DNA of 64,000 bases from Cypionkella sp049896245 (GCF_049896245.1 NZ_JAFCTX010000017.1:1-64000); one strand, 5' to 3'; positions 41,048 through 51,266 are shown, counted from the first letter of the stretch. Made by a program: numbers and translations. Notes: generated by a model not told the origin, from the letters alone.

Positions 41048-42723
41048 TGCGTCAACCTCAACTGGCTGATGTTGCTGGCAATGGCGCGGAAGGCGGTGCG
41101 GATTTGCAGACCCGAGGCGTTGAAGTAATGTGCGGCCGAGGTCGAGCAGTTGCGGATCTGGGTCTGGCCCAATGTCGGGGCCTCAAACGCGATGCCATAG
41201 ACGATCACGCCCTGACCTTTGGCCAACCCGCAGATTTGTTGCAACTGGCTGTCCATCGTGGTGGTCGCGGTCTGGGTGCGGAAGGCGAGCATCCGGTTGG
41301 CATATTCGGTGTTGCGCGCCGCTGTGGTGCTGCCCAGGGCGCGGGCGTAGAACTGCCAAGCGACATAGCTGAGCCGCATCGAACTCCAAACCTGCGGCCA
41401 GGTCTGCTGGGTGGCGGTGCCACTGTTGGTCGCGTTGGTCCACGGCACGGCTTGGAATTTGCTGAGGTGCGGGACCCAGTATTTGTTGCTGGGCAAGCTG
41501 GCATGATAGATTGAGTAGTTGCTGTCGCTGTTGCTTTTGTAGATATCGGACGAGCCGGATTTATAGGCCGAATTGACCCGTTCTTCGGCAAAATGTTCGC
41601 CATCGGTCATCAGCACGATCACCTTCATCGCCTCGGGATCGGTAAAGCTGAACGGACGCCCGCTGAGAGTGCCGGCCATTTTACCGGTGGCAATCAACTG
41701 GGTGTACATTGTGGCCGCCGACGGGTCCATCAGCGCCAGACCCCATTTCAGCCCGGCGTTGATCGAGGTCGCCCCCACCGCAGCCAAGCCGTTGATCTGG
41801 CTTTGCAGGGTCGCGATTGTCTCGGAGGGCAGACGGATGATGTTGGCAGCGATCGGCGGGCACCAGACGTTGCCGTTGTTGCTGGTGGCATTGTAGCCAA
41901 TGGCGTAGTTGGTATCGGTGTAAGCCACCCATGCGTTGGTCTGGTTGGTGCCGGAATAGGTGTCGGCGTGGGCGGTCATCGACATCGCGGTGTTGGTCGG
42001 CAGGGCTGTGGCGTTGTAGACCGAAGCGGGCATATCGACGCATTGCACGTTGGCCGCGCCGGGATCATCGGTGAGGCCAGTGTACTTGGCACGCAGATCG
42101 GGGCCGATGTTGACCTGACCGTTGAATGGCACGATGCCGATCGAGATTTTATGCTCGGCATCGCTGGACAGCACGGTATCGACGAATTCAGTGGCAGCGA
42201 TCTTAAGGTTGACCAAGCGACTGTTGCTGAGCATCGAGCCCGACACGTCAAGCACCAGCATGATCTCGACATTGGTGACGCGTTGTTCAGCCATCGAGTG
42301 GCCCAGGGCGTCCATCTTGGTTTGGCCAATCAGATGCAGGAAATAGGGGTCGGTGGCTGCGGCGGCATCGGCGGTGACATTTCGGAAGTTCATGCCTTCA
42401 GAAACGGTGACGCTTTTAAGATATTTGTCCATCCCGGCCTTGGTGAAGTAGTCTGCCACCACGCTTTTGGGATTAAGCGTTTGGGTCAGCGCAGCCGAGG
42501 CCAGCGTGGCGCGGTCGAGGGTGTTTTGCAACGTGGTGCGGGTTTGTTCATAGCGCATCAGGTCAACCGCGAGGCCCCCCATCATCACCATCAGCAGAAA
42601 CAGGGTAAGCGCCAGAATGGTCAGCGAGCCGTCTTGCGCCGCCCAAAAGCGTTTCAACACCGCGCAGCGCGGTTTGATCTGGCCACAACCCTGATTTCCA
42701 ACGTTCGCGATGAACATCGACAT
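41044..42723 (-). CDS. TadG-like von Willebrand factor A protein (paralogue 2)
   Basis: A 559-residue protein. The N-terminal TadE/G segment (AAQDGSLTILALTLFLLMVM) anchors it, and the vWA domain starts at EIMLVLDVSGSMLSNSRLV with MIDAS residues DVSGS and a later VLMTDGEHFAEERV. The C-terminus reads AFRAIASNISQLRLTQ, almost identical to paralogue 1. In Tad loci such proteins assist adhesive pilus assembly. ATG 42723 (MSMFIANVG) is preferred; 42717 is an alternative. Confidence 0.85.
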   Translation of the reverse strand: MSMFIANVGNQGCGQIKPRCAVLKRFWAAQDGSLTILALTLFLLMVMMGGLAVDLMRYEQTRTTLQNTLDRATLASAALTQTLNPKSVVADYFTKAGMDKYLKSVTVSEGMNFRNVTADAAAATDPYFLHLIGQTKMDALGHSMAEQRVTNVEIMLVLDVSGSMLSNSRLVNLKIAATEFVDTVLSSDAEHKISIGIVPFNGQVNIGPDLRAKYTGLTDDPGAANVQCVDMPASVYNATALPTNTAMSMTAHADTYSGTNQTNAWVAYTDTNYAIGYNATSNNGNVWCPPIAANIIRLPSETIATLQSQINGLAAVGATSINAGLKWGLALMDPSAATMYTQLIATGKMAGTLSGRPFSFTDPEAMKVIVLMTDGEHFAEERVNSAYKSGSSDIYKSNSDSNYSIYHASLPSNKYWVPHLSKFQAVPWTNATNSGTATQQTWPQVWSSMRLSYVAWQFYARALGSTTAARNTEYANRMLAFRTQTATTTMDSQLQQICGLAKGQGVIVYGIAFEAPTLGQTQIRNCSTSAAHYFNASGLQIRTAFRAIASNISQLRLTQ

Positions 42724-43097
42724 ACCCCAAATTCGGCTCGTGGCTTGCGGTGCGGGGCACCGGGCGACGAGGCATAGACACACAGCTTGAAACGGCATAA
42801 AGCGCGTGGGCTTGGGCAAAACTATGGCTTTGGTGTTTCAGATTGTGGGCAGCTTGTGGCGAAATCCATGATTCTGGCGACAAACTGCGCTGATGGGCGG
42901 CTTTGTTGCCCGGCATGGTGCAATCACAGGAAGATTGAGCACAATCATAGATAGAATGTGCCAAATTGGCTTTTACGCTGTGCGCCGGGGCATCGTAAAG
43001 CGGCGGGCGGTGCGAATCAGACATCATATGTAGTTGAGGCATTGATTTGACCGATGCAGGAAAGCTGCCCCCCGATGCTATGATCGGGGGGAGTGTG
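42724..43097. other. Spacer between the two vWA genes
   Basis: About 370 bases carry no supported gene. A perfect 9-bp stem CCCCCCGAT/ATCGGGGGG at 43068-43091 directly follows the paralogue 1 stop and probably terminates or attenuates its transcript; no T-run follows on the minus strand. The rest should hold the paralogue 2 promoter, which I could not define. Confidence 0.45.
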
Positions 43098-44720
43098 CTA
43101 TTGCGTCAGTTTCAACTGGGTCAGGTTCGACGCGATGGTGCGGAACGCCGCCTGAATCTCTGCCCCGTTCTGCGCGTCGAAGTAATGCGCAGCCGAGGTG
43201 GCGCACTGCAAGATCTGGGCTTGGCCGTTGCTGGGGGCCTCAAAGGCGATGCCATAGACCAGCACGTTGTTCTGTTTGGCCTGCCCGCAGCTTTGCTGCA
43301 ACGAGGCATCCATGCCGCTGACCGAGGCATAGGTCTGCACCATGTCGTTCATCTGAGTGGTGTAGATCGTGCTGCGCGCGGAATTGCTGCTCCCCAAGGC
43401 GCGGGCGTAGAATTGCCAGGCGACATAGCTGACCTTCAGATTGCTCCAGACGGTTTCCCAGTTCTGCTGTACGCCGCCGTTGTAGGGGGTGGCCAACCAT
43501 GTGCCCAGATGCGGCACCCAGTATTTGTTGCCGGCATGTGCGGCCTGATACACCGAATACTGACCATCAGCGGCACTTTTGTAGATCGGCGATGGGCCGG
43601 TCTTGTAGGTATTGGTGACGCGGTTGTGGGCGACATGCTCGCCATCGGTCATCAGCACGACGACCTTCATCGACTCGGTGTCGGTGTAATCGAACGGGCG
43701 GCCGGACAGGTTCGCGCCCATCTGGCCCGCGCCGATCAGCTCATCATACATGCCGCGCGCGGTGGGATCGAGCAGCGCCACGCCCCATTTCATCCCCAAA
43801 GTGATCGAAGTGTTGCCGCCTGCGACAAGGCCATTGATCTGGGATTTCAAGGTGGAGGCGTTCTGGCTGGGCAGACGGACGATGTTCGCAGTGGTCTTGT
43901 TGCAAAAGGTGGCGGCATAGTTTGGCAGTGCAGAGCTGGAGGTTGGCGAGACAGCGGCATTGGTCTGGCTGGTGCCATAGTAGTGATCGGAATAGGCCAT
44001 CATCGGCAAATCGACATTGCGCGGGATGCCGGGAGCGCTGAACACGGATGATGGCAGCTCAAGGCAGTTCACATCAGCCACACCATGCAGGTTGACCGCC
44101 TGATATTTCGCCCGCAGCACCGAACCGAGGTTCACCTGTGCATTGTAGGGCACGATGGAGATCGAAATGCGGTGATTGGGGTCGTTGGCCAGCATGTTGT
44201 CGACAAACTCGGCAGCGGCGATCTTGAGGTTGGCGATCTTCGCCCCGCTCATCGAACCCGAGACGTCCAGCACCAGCGCGATTTCGACATTGGTGATGGC
44301 TTGCTCGGCCCCGGATGTGCCAAGCGCGTCAAATTTGTTGATGCCGATCAGGTGCATGAAGAACGGTTTGGTATCGACGCGGCCCTTCGAGACGACGCTG
44401 CGCGAATTCAACGACTGCACGACCTGCACAGCTTGCAGGTCAGCCCCAAAACCGGCCTTGTCAACGCAATCTGTGACCACCGATTTCGGATCAAGCCGCT
44501 GATCAAGGCTGGCCGCCATCAGGGTGCAGCGGTCCAGCGTGTTTTGCAGGGCGGTCCGCGTCTGCTCGTAGCGCATCATGTCGACCGCAAAGCCTCCGAT
44601 CATCGCCATCAGCAAGAACAACACCAGCGCGAAAATGATCAGCGAGCCGTCTTCGTCGCGCTGAAACCGCTGGCTGCGATTAACCAGATTGCGCATCAAA
44701 GCGCGGGGGGAGGGGGCCAT
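43098..44720 (-). CDS. TadG-like von Willebrand factor A protein (paralogue 1)
   Basis: A 540-residue protein with the same layout as its downstream neighbour: TadG N-terminal anchor (RDEDGSLIIFALVLFLLMAM), vWA from EIALVLDVSGSMSGAKIANL, VVLMTDGEHVAHNRV, and the ending AFRTIASNLTQLKLTQ. The two are clearly diverged tandem duplicates. ATG 44720 (MAPSPRALMRNLV) is the best-supported start; a Met ten residues upstream is possible. It is divergent from gdhA. Confidence 0.85.
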   Translation of the reverse strand: MAPSPRALMRNLVNRSQRFQRDEDGSLIIFALVLFLLMAMIGGFAVDMMRYEQTRTALQNTLDRCTLMAASLDQRLDPKSVVTDCVDKAGFGADLQAVQVVQSLNSRSVVSKGRVDTKPFFMHLIGINKFDALGTSGAEQAITNVEIALVLDVSGSMSGAKIANLKIAAAEFVDNMLANDPNHRISISIVPYNAQVNLGSVLRAKYQAVNLHGVADVNCLELPSSVFSAPGIPRNVDLPMMAYSDHYYGTSQTNAAVSPTSSSALPNYAATFCNKTTANIVRLPSQNASTLKSQINGLVAGGNTSITLGMKWGVALLDPTARGMYDELIGAGQMGANLSGRPFDYTDTESMKVVVLMTDGEHVAHNRVTNTYKTGPSPIYKSAADGQYSVYQAAHAGNKYWVPHLGTWLATPYNGGVQQNWETVWSNLKVSYVAWQFYARALGSSNSARSTIYTTQMNDMVQTYASVSGMDASLQQSCGQAKQNNVLVYGIAFEAPSNGQAQILQCATSAAHYFDAQNGAEIQAAFRTIASNLTQLKLTQ

Positions 44721-45092
44721 AACCACGGTCTGTTCCTTTACAAGCCACATCGGATGCTGCCCCCGCAAGCACATCCTTTCGCCACTTTGCTGCCCAGAAG
44801 TTGTGGCGAAATTGTGGCAACATGGGCAAGCAGGGGGCATTGTACGGGGGCTGGAAACACTGGCCATGCAGGGGTTTTACTGTGGCGAAACCGGCGACGA
44901 TCTACTTTCGCATAGGTTGTATGGATCGTCACACTATCGCCCAAATTGTACAATTCCGAATCACTTTTGGTCAAAAGCGGCTCAAATCTGCTTACAATGT
45001 TTGCTGGTTTATTAAGCAAACGGCAGTAGGTGTTGGGGGAGCGTAACATGCGCTCTGCCGGGTTGAGAGACGGCATTTTGGGAGGAATGAGC
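44721..45092. other. Divergent control region between vWA gene and glutamate dehydrogenase
   Basis: This 370-base region contains a perfect 12-bp palindrome AATTGTACAATT at 44944-44955 and a looser inverted repeat TTTGCT..AGCAAA at 45000-45020, both candidate operators for the dehydrogenase gene. No CDS is supported. Confidence 0.45.
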
Positions 45093-46526
45093 ATGAGCGT
45101 TGCAGGCGAGCCGAGTTTTCGCGAATCCGTAGATATGATGTTTCGGCGGGCGACCGCGCTGATGGACCTTGGCCCCGGTCTTCAGGAAAAAATCCGGGTG
45201 TGTAACTCGACCTACACCGTGCGGTTTGGCGTGCGGTTGCGCGGCAAGATTGAGACATTCGTCGGCTATCGCTCGGTCCATTCCGAGCACATGGAACCGG
45301 TGAAGGGTGGCATCCGCTATTCGCTGGGGGTCAATCAGGACGAGGTTGAGGCATTGGCGGCGCTGATGACCTATAAATGCGCGCTGGTGGAGACGCCGTT
45401 TGGCGGTTCCAAGGGTGGGCTTTGTATCGACCCGCGCGCGTGGGATGAGCATGAACTTGAACAGATCACCCGGCGGTTTGCCTATGAGTTGATCAAGCGC
45501 GATCTGATCAACCCGGCGCAGAACGTGCCCGCGCCAGATATGGGCACGGGAGAGCGCGAGATGGCGTGGATCGCCGACCAATATGCGCGGATGAACACCA
45601 CCGACATCAATGCCAAGGCCTGTGTTACCGGTAAACCGCCGCATGCGGGCGGGATTCAGGGGCGTGTCGAGGCGACCGGGCGCGGCGTGCAATATGCGCT
45701 ACGCGAGTTCTTCCGTAACCCGGAAGATGCGGCGATGGCGGGGCTGTCGGGCGATCTGGATGGCAAGCGTATCGTGGTGCAGGGCCTAGGTAATGTCGGC
45801 TATCACGCGGCGAAGTTCTTGTCGGAAGAAGACGGTGCCAAGGTGATCGCGATCATCGAGCGTGATGGCGCTTTGGTGAATGAAGACGGCATCGACGTCG
45901 AAGACGTGCGGCAATGGATGAACCGCAATGATGGCTTGCTTGCAGCCTATCCTAAGGCGCAGCATGTCGTTGACGGTGCTAAGGTCTTGGAAATGGCCTG
46001 CGATATCCTGATCCCGGCGGCGCTGGAGGGGGTGATCAACCTGTCCAACGCGGCGCGGATTGAAGCGCCGTTGATCGTCGAGGCTGCCAACGGCCCGATC
46101 ACTTACGGCGCGGATGAGGTGTTGCGTGCCAAGGGTTGCGTGATCATTCCCGATATGTATGCCAATGCGGGCGGCGTCACGGTGTCTTACTTTGAATGGG
46201 TGAAGAACCTGTCCCACATCCGCTTTGGCCGGATGCAGCGGCGGGCCGAGGAGGGCCGTTCGCGGATTCTGGTCGAAGAATTGGAGCGGCTGTCGAACGA
46301 TCAGCATCTCGGCTGGCAGTTGACGCCGGATTTCAAGAAGAAGTTTCTGCAAGGCTCGGATGAATTGGCACTGGTACGCTCCGGCCTCGATGACACCATG
46401 CGCACCGCTTATCAGGCGATGCGCGAGGTTTGGCATGGGCGGCCCGAAGTCGGCGATCTGCGGGTGGCGGCCTATATCGTCTCGATCGGACGGATTGCGG
46501 CAACCTATAAGTCTAAGGGGCTGTAG
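45093..46526 (+). CDS. gdhA: Glutamate dehydrogenase (Glu/Leu/Phe/Val family)
   Basis: The 477-residue enzyme interconverts glutamate and 2-oxoglutarate plus ammonia. EPVKGGIRYSLGV and ALMTYKCALVETPFGGSKGG contain the catalytic Lys, VPAPDMGTGEREMAWIADQY the substrate site, and IVVQGLGNVGYHAAKFL the Rossmann fold. ATG 45093 has GGAGG seven bases upstream; an ATG at 45087 is too close to it. Cofactor preference is not assigned. Convergence with amine catabolism genes downstream fits a catabolic role. Confidence 0.93.
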   Translation: MSVAGEPSFRESVDMMFRRATALMDLGPGLQEKIRVCNSTYTVRFGVRLRGKIETFVGYRSVHSEHMEPVKGGIRYSLGVNQDEVEALAALMTYKCALVETPFGGSKGGLCIDPRAWDEHELEQITRRFAYELIKRDLINPAQNVPAPDMGTGEREMAWIADQYARMNTTDINAKACVTGKPPHAGGIQGRVEATGRGVQYALREFFRNPEDAAMAGLSGDLDGKRIVVQGLGNVGYHAAKFLSEEDGAKVIAIIERDGALVNEDGIDVEDVRQWMNRNDGLLAAYPKAQHVVDGAKVLEMACDILIPAALEGVINLSNAARIEAPLIVEAANGPITYGADEVLRAKGCVIIPDMYANAGGVTVSYFEWVKNLSHIRFGRMQRRAEEGRSRILVEELERLSNDQHLGWQLTPDFKKKFLQGSDELALVRSGLDDTMRTAYQAMREVWHGRPEVGDLRVAAYIVSIGRIAATYKSKGL

Positions 46527-46573
46527 GCGGCGCTCATCCGCCCTGATAGGCGTCTTCGCTTTCACATTGGTAT

Positions 46574-46630
46574 AAATACTCCCGCCGGAGGCTACCTTGG
46601 CGGCCACTTGAGCCTCCGGCGGGAGTATTT
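46574..46630. terminator. Palindromic repeat/bidirectional terminator, copy 3
   Basis: AAATACTCCCGCCGGAGGCT pairs with AGCCTCCGGCGGGAGTATTT (46611-46630) perfectly over 20 bases. It lies 48 bases after gdhA and insulates the sox operon. Confidence 0.85.
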
Positions 46631-46812
46631 TGCAAAGAGCAATGCCGGGCTGGGTGACCAAAACGCAGCGAGGAGGGCCGCAAGGACCGATGAGCGCTTG
46701 ATTGGCTTGCGACACCATTTGTCGCGGATGGCACAGTTATTCGGGTTTGGCTGTTGAATAACCCACGCAAAGCGGGTTGACTTGCCCGCGAGGCCAAGCA
46801 AGGAGCCACCCC

Positions 46813-48063
46813 ATGCGCTATTCCGGGTTGAAGGTGATCACCGAAGGGTTGTTCGGCAACAAGGGCTGGGGGCCTGCCTGGCGCAATCCGGCACCGAAAG
46901 CCGAATATGATGCGATCATCATCGGTGGTGGCGGGCATGGGCTGGCGACCGCGTATTATCTGGCGAAGAACCACGGGCTGACCAATATCGCGGTGCTGGA
47001 GAAGGGGTATCTCGGTGGTGGCAACATTGGGCGCAATACCACGATTGTGCGGGCGAATTACTACATGCCGGGGAATTCCGAGTTCTACTCGCATTCGCTG
47101 AAGCTTTGGGAAGGGCTTGAGGCCGAGCTGAACTATAACGTCATGCACTCGCAGCGCGGCCAGTTGATTTTGGCGCATTCGGATGGGCAGCGCGATACCC
47201 TCGCGCGGCGTGGCAATGCGATGATCAATCAGGGCGATGATGCCGAGTTGTGGGGCTTGGATCAGGTCAAGGATTTCGCGCCCTATTTGGATTTCGTGCA
47301 GACCCGGTTCCCGATCTATGGCGGTTTGATGCACAAGCGGGGTGGCACCGCGCGGCATGATGCGGTGGCTTGGGGCTATGCGCGCGGGGCGGATTCTCGG
47401 GGCGTTGATCTGATCCAGAACTGCGAAGTCACTGGGATTGATATTGTGGATGGCGTTGTGCAGGGCGTGCAGACCACGCGCGGGGCGATCCGGGCCAAGA
47501 AAGTTGGCATGGTGGTGGCGGGGCGCTCCAGTCAGGTCGCGGCGATGGCGGGGATGCGGTTGCCGATTGAAAGCCATGTGTTGCAAGCGTTTGTGACCGA
47601 AGGGCTCAAACCGATCATTGATTCTGTGATCTCATTCGGGATGGGGCATTTCTATATCAGCCAGTCCGACAAGGGCGGATTGGTGTTCGGCGGCGATCTC
47701 GATTTCTATTCTTCTTACGCAGCTAGGGGCAATCTGCCGATGGTCGAGCATGTGATGGAAGCCGCGATGACTTTGATGCCGATGATCGGGCGCGCGAAGG
47801 TGCTGCGGTCTTGGGGCGGGATTATGGATATGACGCCGGATGGATCGCCCATCATCGACAAGACCCATATCGAGGGGCTGTTTGTCGATGCGGGCTGGAA
47901 CTACGGCGGTTTCAAAGCGGCTCCGGCGTCGGGCTGGTGCATGGCGCATCTGATGGCTACGGGGCAGAGTCATGAGGTGGCGAAGCGTTTCCGGCTGGAC
48001 CGTTTCCGCACCGGTCATGTGATGGACGAAGAAGCCACCGGCAGCCAACATAACTTGCATTGA
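46813..48063 (+). CDS. soxB: Sarcosine oxidase subunit beta
   Basis: A 416-residue flavoprotein subunit that oxidatively demethylates sarcosine. The FAD Rossmann motif AIIIGGGGHGLATAYYLAKN is near residue 34. RNTTIVRANYYMPGN includes the His/Arg region for covalent FMN binding in this family (here near GRNTT). The C-terminal GIMDMTPDGSPIID and GWNYGGFKAAPASGW are typical of SoxB. AAGGAG precedes the ATG. It heads soxBDAG, the standard order. Confidence 0.95.
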   Translation: MRYSGLKVITEGLFGNKGWGPAWRNPAPKAEYDAIIIGGGGHGLATAYYLAKNHGLTNIAVLEKGYLGGGNIGRNTTIVRANYYMPGNSEFYSHSLKLWEGLEAELNYNVMHSQRGQLILAHSDGQRDTLARRGNAMINQGDDAELWGLDQVKDFAPYLDFVQTRFPIYGGLMHKRGGTARHDAVAWGYARGADSRGVDLIQNCEVTGIDIVDGVVQGVQTTRGAIRAKKVGMVVAGRSSQVAAMAGMRLPIESHVLQAFVTEGLKPIIDSVISFGMGHFYISQSDKGGLVFGGDLDFYSSYAARGNLPMVEHVMEAAMTLMPMIGRAKVLRSWGGIMDMTPDGSPIIDKTHIEGLFVDAGWNYGGFKAAPASGWCMAHLMATGQSHEVAKRFRLDRFRTGHVMDEEATGSQHNLH

Positions 48064-48075
48064 GGGAGTAGAGAG

Positions 48076-48342
48076 ATGCGTATACCTTGCCCCCTTTGTG
48101 GCACTCGGGATCGGCGTGAGTTTTATTACTATGGCTCGGAAGATTATCTGAAGCGGCCCACCGATCAGGGGACGGTGGAGGATTTGGATAACCATCTGTT
48201 CCTGCGCGACAATCCGGCGGGGGTGACGCGGGATCTGTGGTATCACGAGGCGGGGTGTGGGGCTTGGATGGTGGTCGTGCGCAACACGATCAGCCATGAG
48301 GTTCTGGGATCAGAACTGGTTGCCAAGCAGAAGGAGGCCTGA
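48076..48342 (+). CDS. soxD: Sarcosine oxidase subunit delta
   Basis: An 88-residue subunit with the zinc-binding pattern CPLCGTRDRREF and AGCGAW; the EDYLKRP and LWYHEAGCG segments are characteristic of SoxD. It lies 12 bases after soxB and two bases before soxA. Confidence 0.95.
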   Translation: MRIPCPLCGTRDRREFYYYGSEDYLKRPTDQGTVEDLDNHLFLRDNPAGVTRDLWYHEAGCGAWMVVVRNTISHEVLGSELVAKQKEA

Positions 48343-48344
48343 AC

Positions 48345-51266
48345 ATGCGGATTGCAGGTAAGGGGCTGATTGACCGCTCAAAGCCGGTTTCGTTCCGGTT
48401 TGATGGCAAGACCTATCAGGGGTTCAAGGGCGATACGGTGGCTTCGGCTTTGCTCGCCAATGGGGTGAAGCTGGTCGGGCGGTCGTTCAAATATCACCGC
48501 CCGCGTGGGGTTTTGACGGCGGGGTCGGAAGAACCCAATGCGATGATCGAGGTGATCGGGGCGTCGAACCAGACCCCCAATGTGCGCGCGACCATGCAAG
48601 AGATTTTTGAGGGGTTGAACGCCCGCAGCCAGAACCGTTGGCCCAGCTTGCGGTTCGATGTGATGGCGGTGAACGATATGGTGTCGCCGTTCCTGTCGGC
48701 GGGGTTTTACTACAAGACCTTCATGTGGCCGCGCGCCTTTTGGGAGGCGATTTACGAGCCGATTATCCGGCGGGCGGCGGGGCTTGGCTCTCTGTCGGGC
48801 AAGCATGACGAGGGGCATTACGAGAAGGCGTTTGCGTTCTGCGATGTGCTGGTGATTGGTGCTGGGCCTAGCGGTTTGATGGCAGCGTTGGAGGCGGCAC
48901 GGGCAGGCGCGGATGTGATTTTGTGTGAGGAGGATCGGCTTTTGGGCGGTCGTTTGCTCGCCGATGATGCGCATCTGGACGGCAAGCCTGCGGGGGAATG
49001 GGTGGCTAAGGTCGAGGCCGAATTGCGCGCCTTGCCGAATGTGCGGATCATGCCGCGCACCACGGTGACGGGGGCCTATGACGGCGGGCAGTATTCGGCG
49101 GTTGAGCGGGTGGGGCTGCATAAGAGGCCGCGACCGGATTTGCCGCGTGAGTGTTTCTGGCGGATCACGGCGGCGCGGACGGTTCTCGCGGCTGGCGCTC
49201 TGGAGCGGTCCATCGCGTTTCCGATGAATGATCGGCCGGGGATCATGCTGGCTTCTGCGGTGCAGGCTTATCTGAATAAATTCGGCGTGGTGCCGGGCAA
49301 GCGCGTGACTTTGTTCGCCAACAATGACGGCGCGCGGGCGGTGGCGCGGCAGTTGATGGCGGCGGGTGTGACGGTTGCGGCGATCTTGGACAGCCGGACG
49401 GATGCGAGTGCTGTGGAGGATTGCCCGGTGTATCTGGGCGCGCAAGTTACTGATACCAAAGGGCGGATGGCTCTGCGCGCGATTTCGGGCACTCATGTTG
49501 GCGGCGAGTTTGCATTGGAAACCGATCTGCTGGCGGTGTCTGGCGGCTGGAATCCGACGTTGCATATCACCTGCCATTTGAACGGACGGCCCCGGTGGGA
49601 GGCGTCTTTGGCGGCCTTTGTGCCGTTGGCGGATGCGGTGCCGAACCTGACGGCGGCTGGGGCTTGTAACGGCGTGTTCGATACTTTGGGTTGTCTGAGC
49701 GAGGGTCAGGCGGCGGCGCAGGTGGCCTTGCGCGGGCTGAATATGGCGGCGGCGGATGCGGCTTTGCCTACGGCTGAGGGGATGCCTTATGTGATCGCCC
49801 CCCTGTGGCAAGTGGCGGGCAAGGGGCGGGCTTGGCTCGATTTTGCCAATGATGTGACGACAAAGGATGTGAAGCTGGCGGCGCAGGAGGGCTATTCTTC
49901 TGTCGAGCATATGAAGCGCTACACGACGCAGGGCATGGCACCGGATCAAGGTAAAAACTCGAATGTCGGGGCGCTGGCGGTGCTGGCGGATACCACGGGG
50001 CGGGGGATACCCGAGACGGGGACGACCACCTTCCGCCCACCGTTCATCCCGACGTCTATTGCCGCGATGGGGGCAGGCGGGCGTGGCGCAGGCTTTGCGC
50101 CGCAACGGTTTTTGACCTCGGATCAGGCGAGCCGCGACCGGGGTGCGCCGATGATTGAGGCGGGGCTGTGGTATCGGCCCAGCTATTTCCCGAAGCCGGG
50201 CGAGGTGGGCTGGCGGCAGTCTTGTGACCGTGAGATTGGCTATGTGCGGGGCGCGGTTGGTGTTTGCGATGTCTCGACCTTGGGCAAGATTGATATTCAG
50301 GGCAGGGACGCCGGGCGCTTTCTCGATCTGGTTTATACCAGCATGTTCAGCACTTTGGCGGTGGGCCGGGTTCGATATGGCCTGATGCTGCGGGCGGATG
50401 GATATGTGCTGGACGATGGTACTACGGCGCGGCTGGGGGAGCATCACTACCTGATGACCACCACCACCGCCGCCGCTGGGTTGGTGATGCGGCATCTGGA
50501 TTTCGTGCATCAAAGCGAATGTGCGGATTGGGATGTGCGGTTTATCTCGGTGACGGAATCATGGGCGCAGTTTGCGGTGGCGGGGCCGATGGCGCGGGTG
50601 TTGCTGAATGGCTATCTCGATCAGCCTTTGGGCGATTTCCCCTTCATGGCGACGGGGGCCGTTTCGGTGGGCGGCGTAGCTGCGCGGCTGTTCCGCATCA
50701 GCTTTTCGGGTGAGGAAGGCTATGAGATTGCGGTGCCGACCCGTTATGGCGAGGCTTTGTTCCGCGATCTGGTGGCACGGGCCGAAACCATGGGCGGCGG
50801 GCCGTATGGCATGGAAGCGCTGAACGTGTTGCGGATCGAGAAAGGCTTGATCACCCATGCCGAGATTGATGGCCGGGTGACGGCGTTCGATATTGGTGCG
50901 GCGAAGATGGTGTCGGCGAAGAAGGATTGCATCGGCAAGTTGGCTTCGATGCGGCCCGGTCTGGTTGGGCCGGAGCGGGCGCAGATGGTGGGGTTGAAGC
51001 CGTTGTCGGCAGAGAAGATCACCTCGGGCGCGCATCTGTTCGTGCCGGGGGCCGATCTGAGCCGGGTGAACAGCCAAGGCCATATCAGCTCTGTCGGCTA
51101 TTCTCCGATGTTTGACCGCGATTTGGGACTGGGGTTCTTGGTGAACGGTCGGGCGCGGCATGGCGAGACGGTGCGGGTGATCGACCGTCTGCGCGGCATT
51201 GATGTGCTGGCCGAGGTTTGTGATCCGGTGTTCCACGACAAGGATGGGGAGAAATTGCGTGGCTGA
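48345..51266 (+). CDS. soxA: Sarcosine oxidase subunit alpha
   Basis: The 973-residue large subunit. An N-terminal ferredoxin-like fold (FDGKTYQGFKGDTVASALLA) precedes an NAD-binding domain (DVLVIGAGPSGLMAALEAAR). The C-terminal ~370 residues form a GcvT-like domain (VCDVSTLGKIDIQGRDAGRF, FSGEEGYEIAVP) that transfers the methyl-derived one-carbon unit to tetrahydrofolate. Length matches Rhodobacteraceae SoxA. It overlaps soxG by eight bases. Confidence 0.96.
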   Translation: MRIAGKGLIDRSKPVSFRFDGKTYQGFKGDTVASALLANGVKLVGRSFKYHRPRGVLTAGSEEPNAMIEVIGASNQTPNVRATMQEIFEGLNARSQNRWPSLRFDVMAVNDMVSPFLSAGFYYKTFMWPRAFWEAIYEPIIRRAAGLGSLSGKHDEGHYEKAFAFCDVLVIGAGPSGLMAALEAARAGADVILCEEDRLLGGRLLADDAHLDGKPAGEWVAKVEAELRALPNVRIMPRTTVTGAYDGGQYSAVERVGLHKRPRPDLPRECFWRITAARTVLAAGALERSIAFPMNDRPGIMLASAVQAYLNKFGVVPGKRVTLFANNDGARAVARQLMAAGVTVAAILDSRTDASAVEDCPVYLGAQVTDTKGRMALRAISGTHVGGEFALETDLLAVSGGWNPTLHITCHLNGRPRWEASLAAFVPLADAVPNLTAAGACNGVFDTLGCLSEGQAAAQVALRGLNMAAADAALPTAEGMPYVIAPLWQVAGKGRAWLDFANDVTTKDVKLAAQEGYSSVEHMKRYTTQGMAPDQGKNSNVGALAVLADTTGRGIPETGTTTFRPPFIPTSIAAMGAGGRGAGFAPQRFLTSDQASRDRGAPMIEAGLWYRPSYFPKPGEVGWRQSCDREIGYVRGAVGVCDVSTLGKIDIQGRDAGRFLDLVYTSMFSTLAVGRVRYGLMLRADGYVLDDGTTARLGEHHYLMTTTTAAAGLVMRHLDFVHQSECADWDVRFISVTESWAQFAVAGPMARVLLNGYLDQPLGDFPFMATGAVSVGGVAARLFRISFSGEEGYEIAVPTRYGEALFRDLVARAETMGGGPYGMEALNVLRIEKGLITHAEIDGRVTAFDIGAAKMVSAKKDCIGKLASMRPGLVGPERAQMVGLKPLSAEKITSGAHLFVPGADLSRVNSQGHISSVGYSPMFDRDLGLGFLVNGRARHGETVRVIDRLRGIDVLAEVCDPVFHDKDGEKLRG

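Noticed and set aside
48378..50513. 711-codon minus-strand frame opposite soxA
   Set aside because: It is the antisense of the sarcosine oxidase alpha gene; the residues are Arg/His/Gln-rich and non-homologous.
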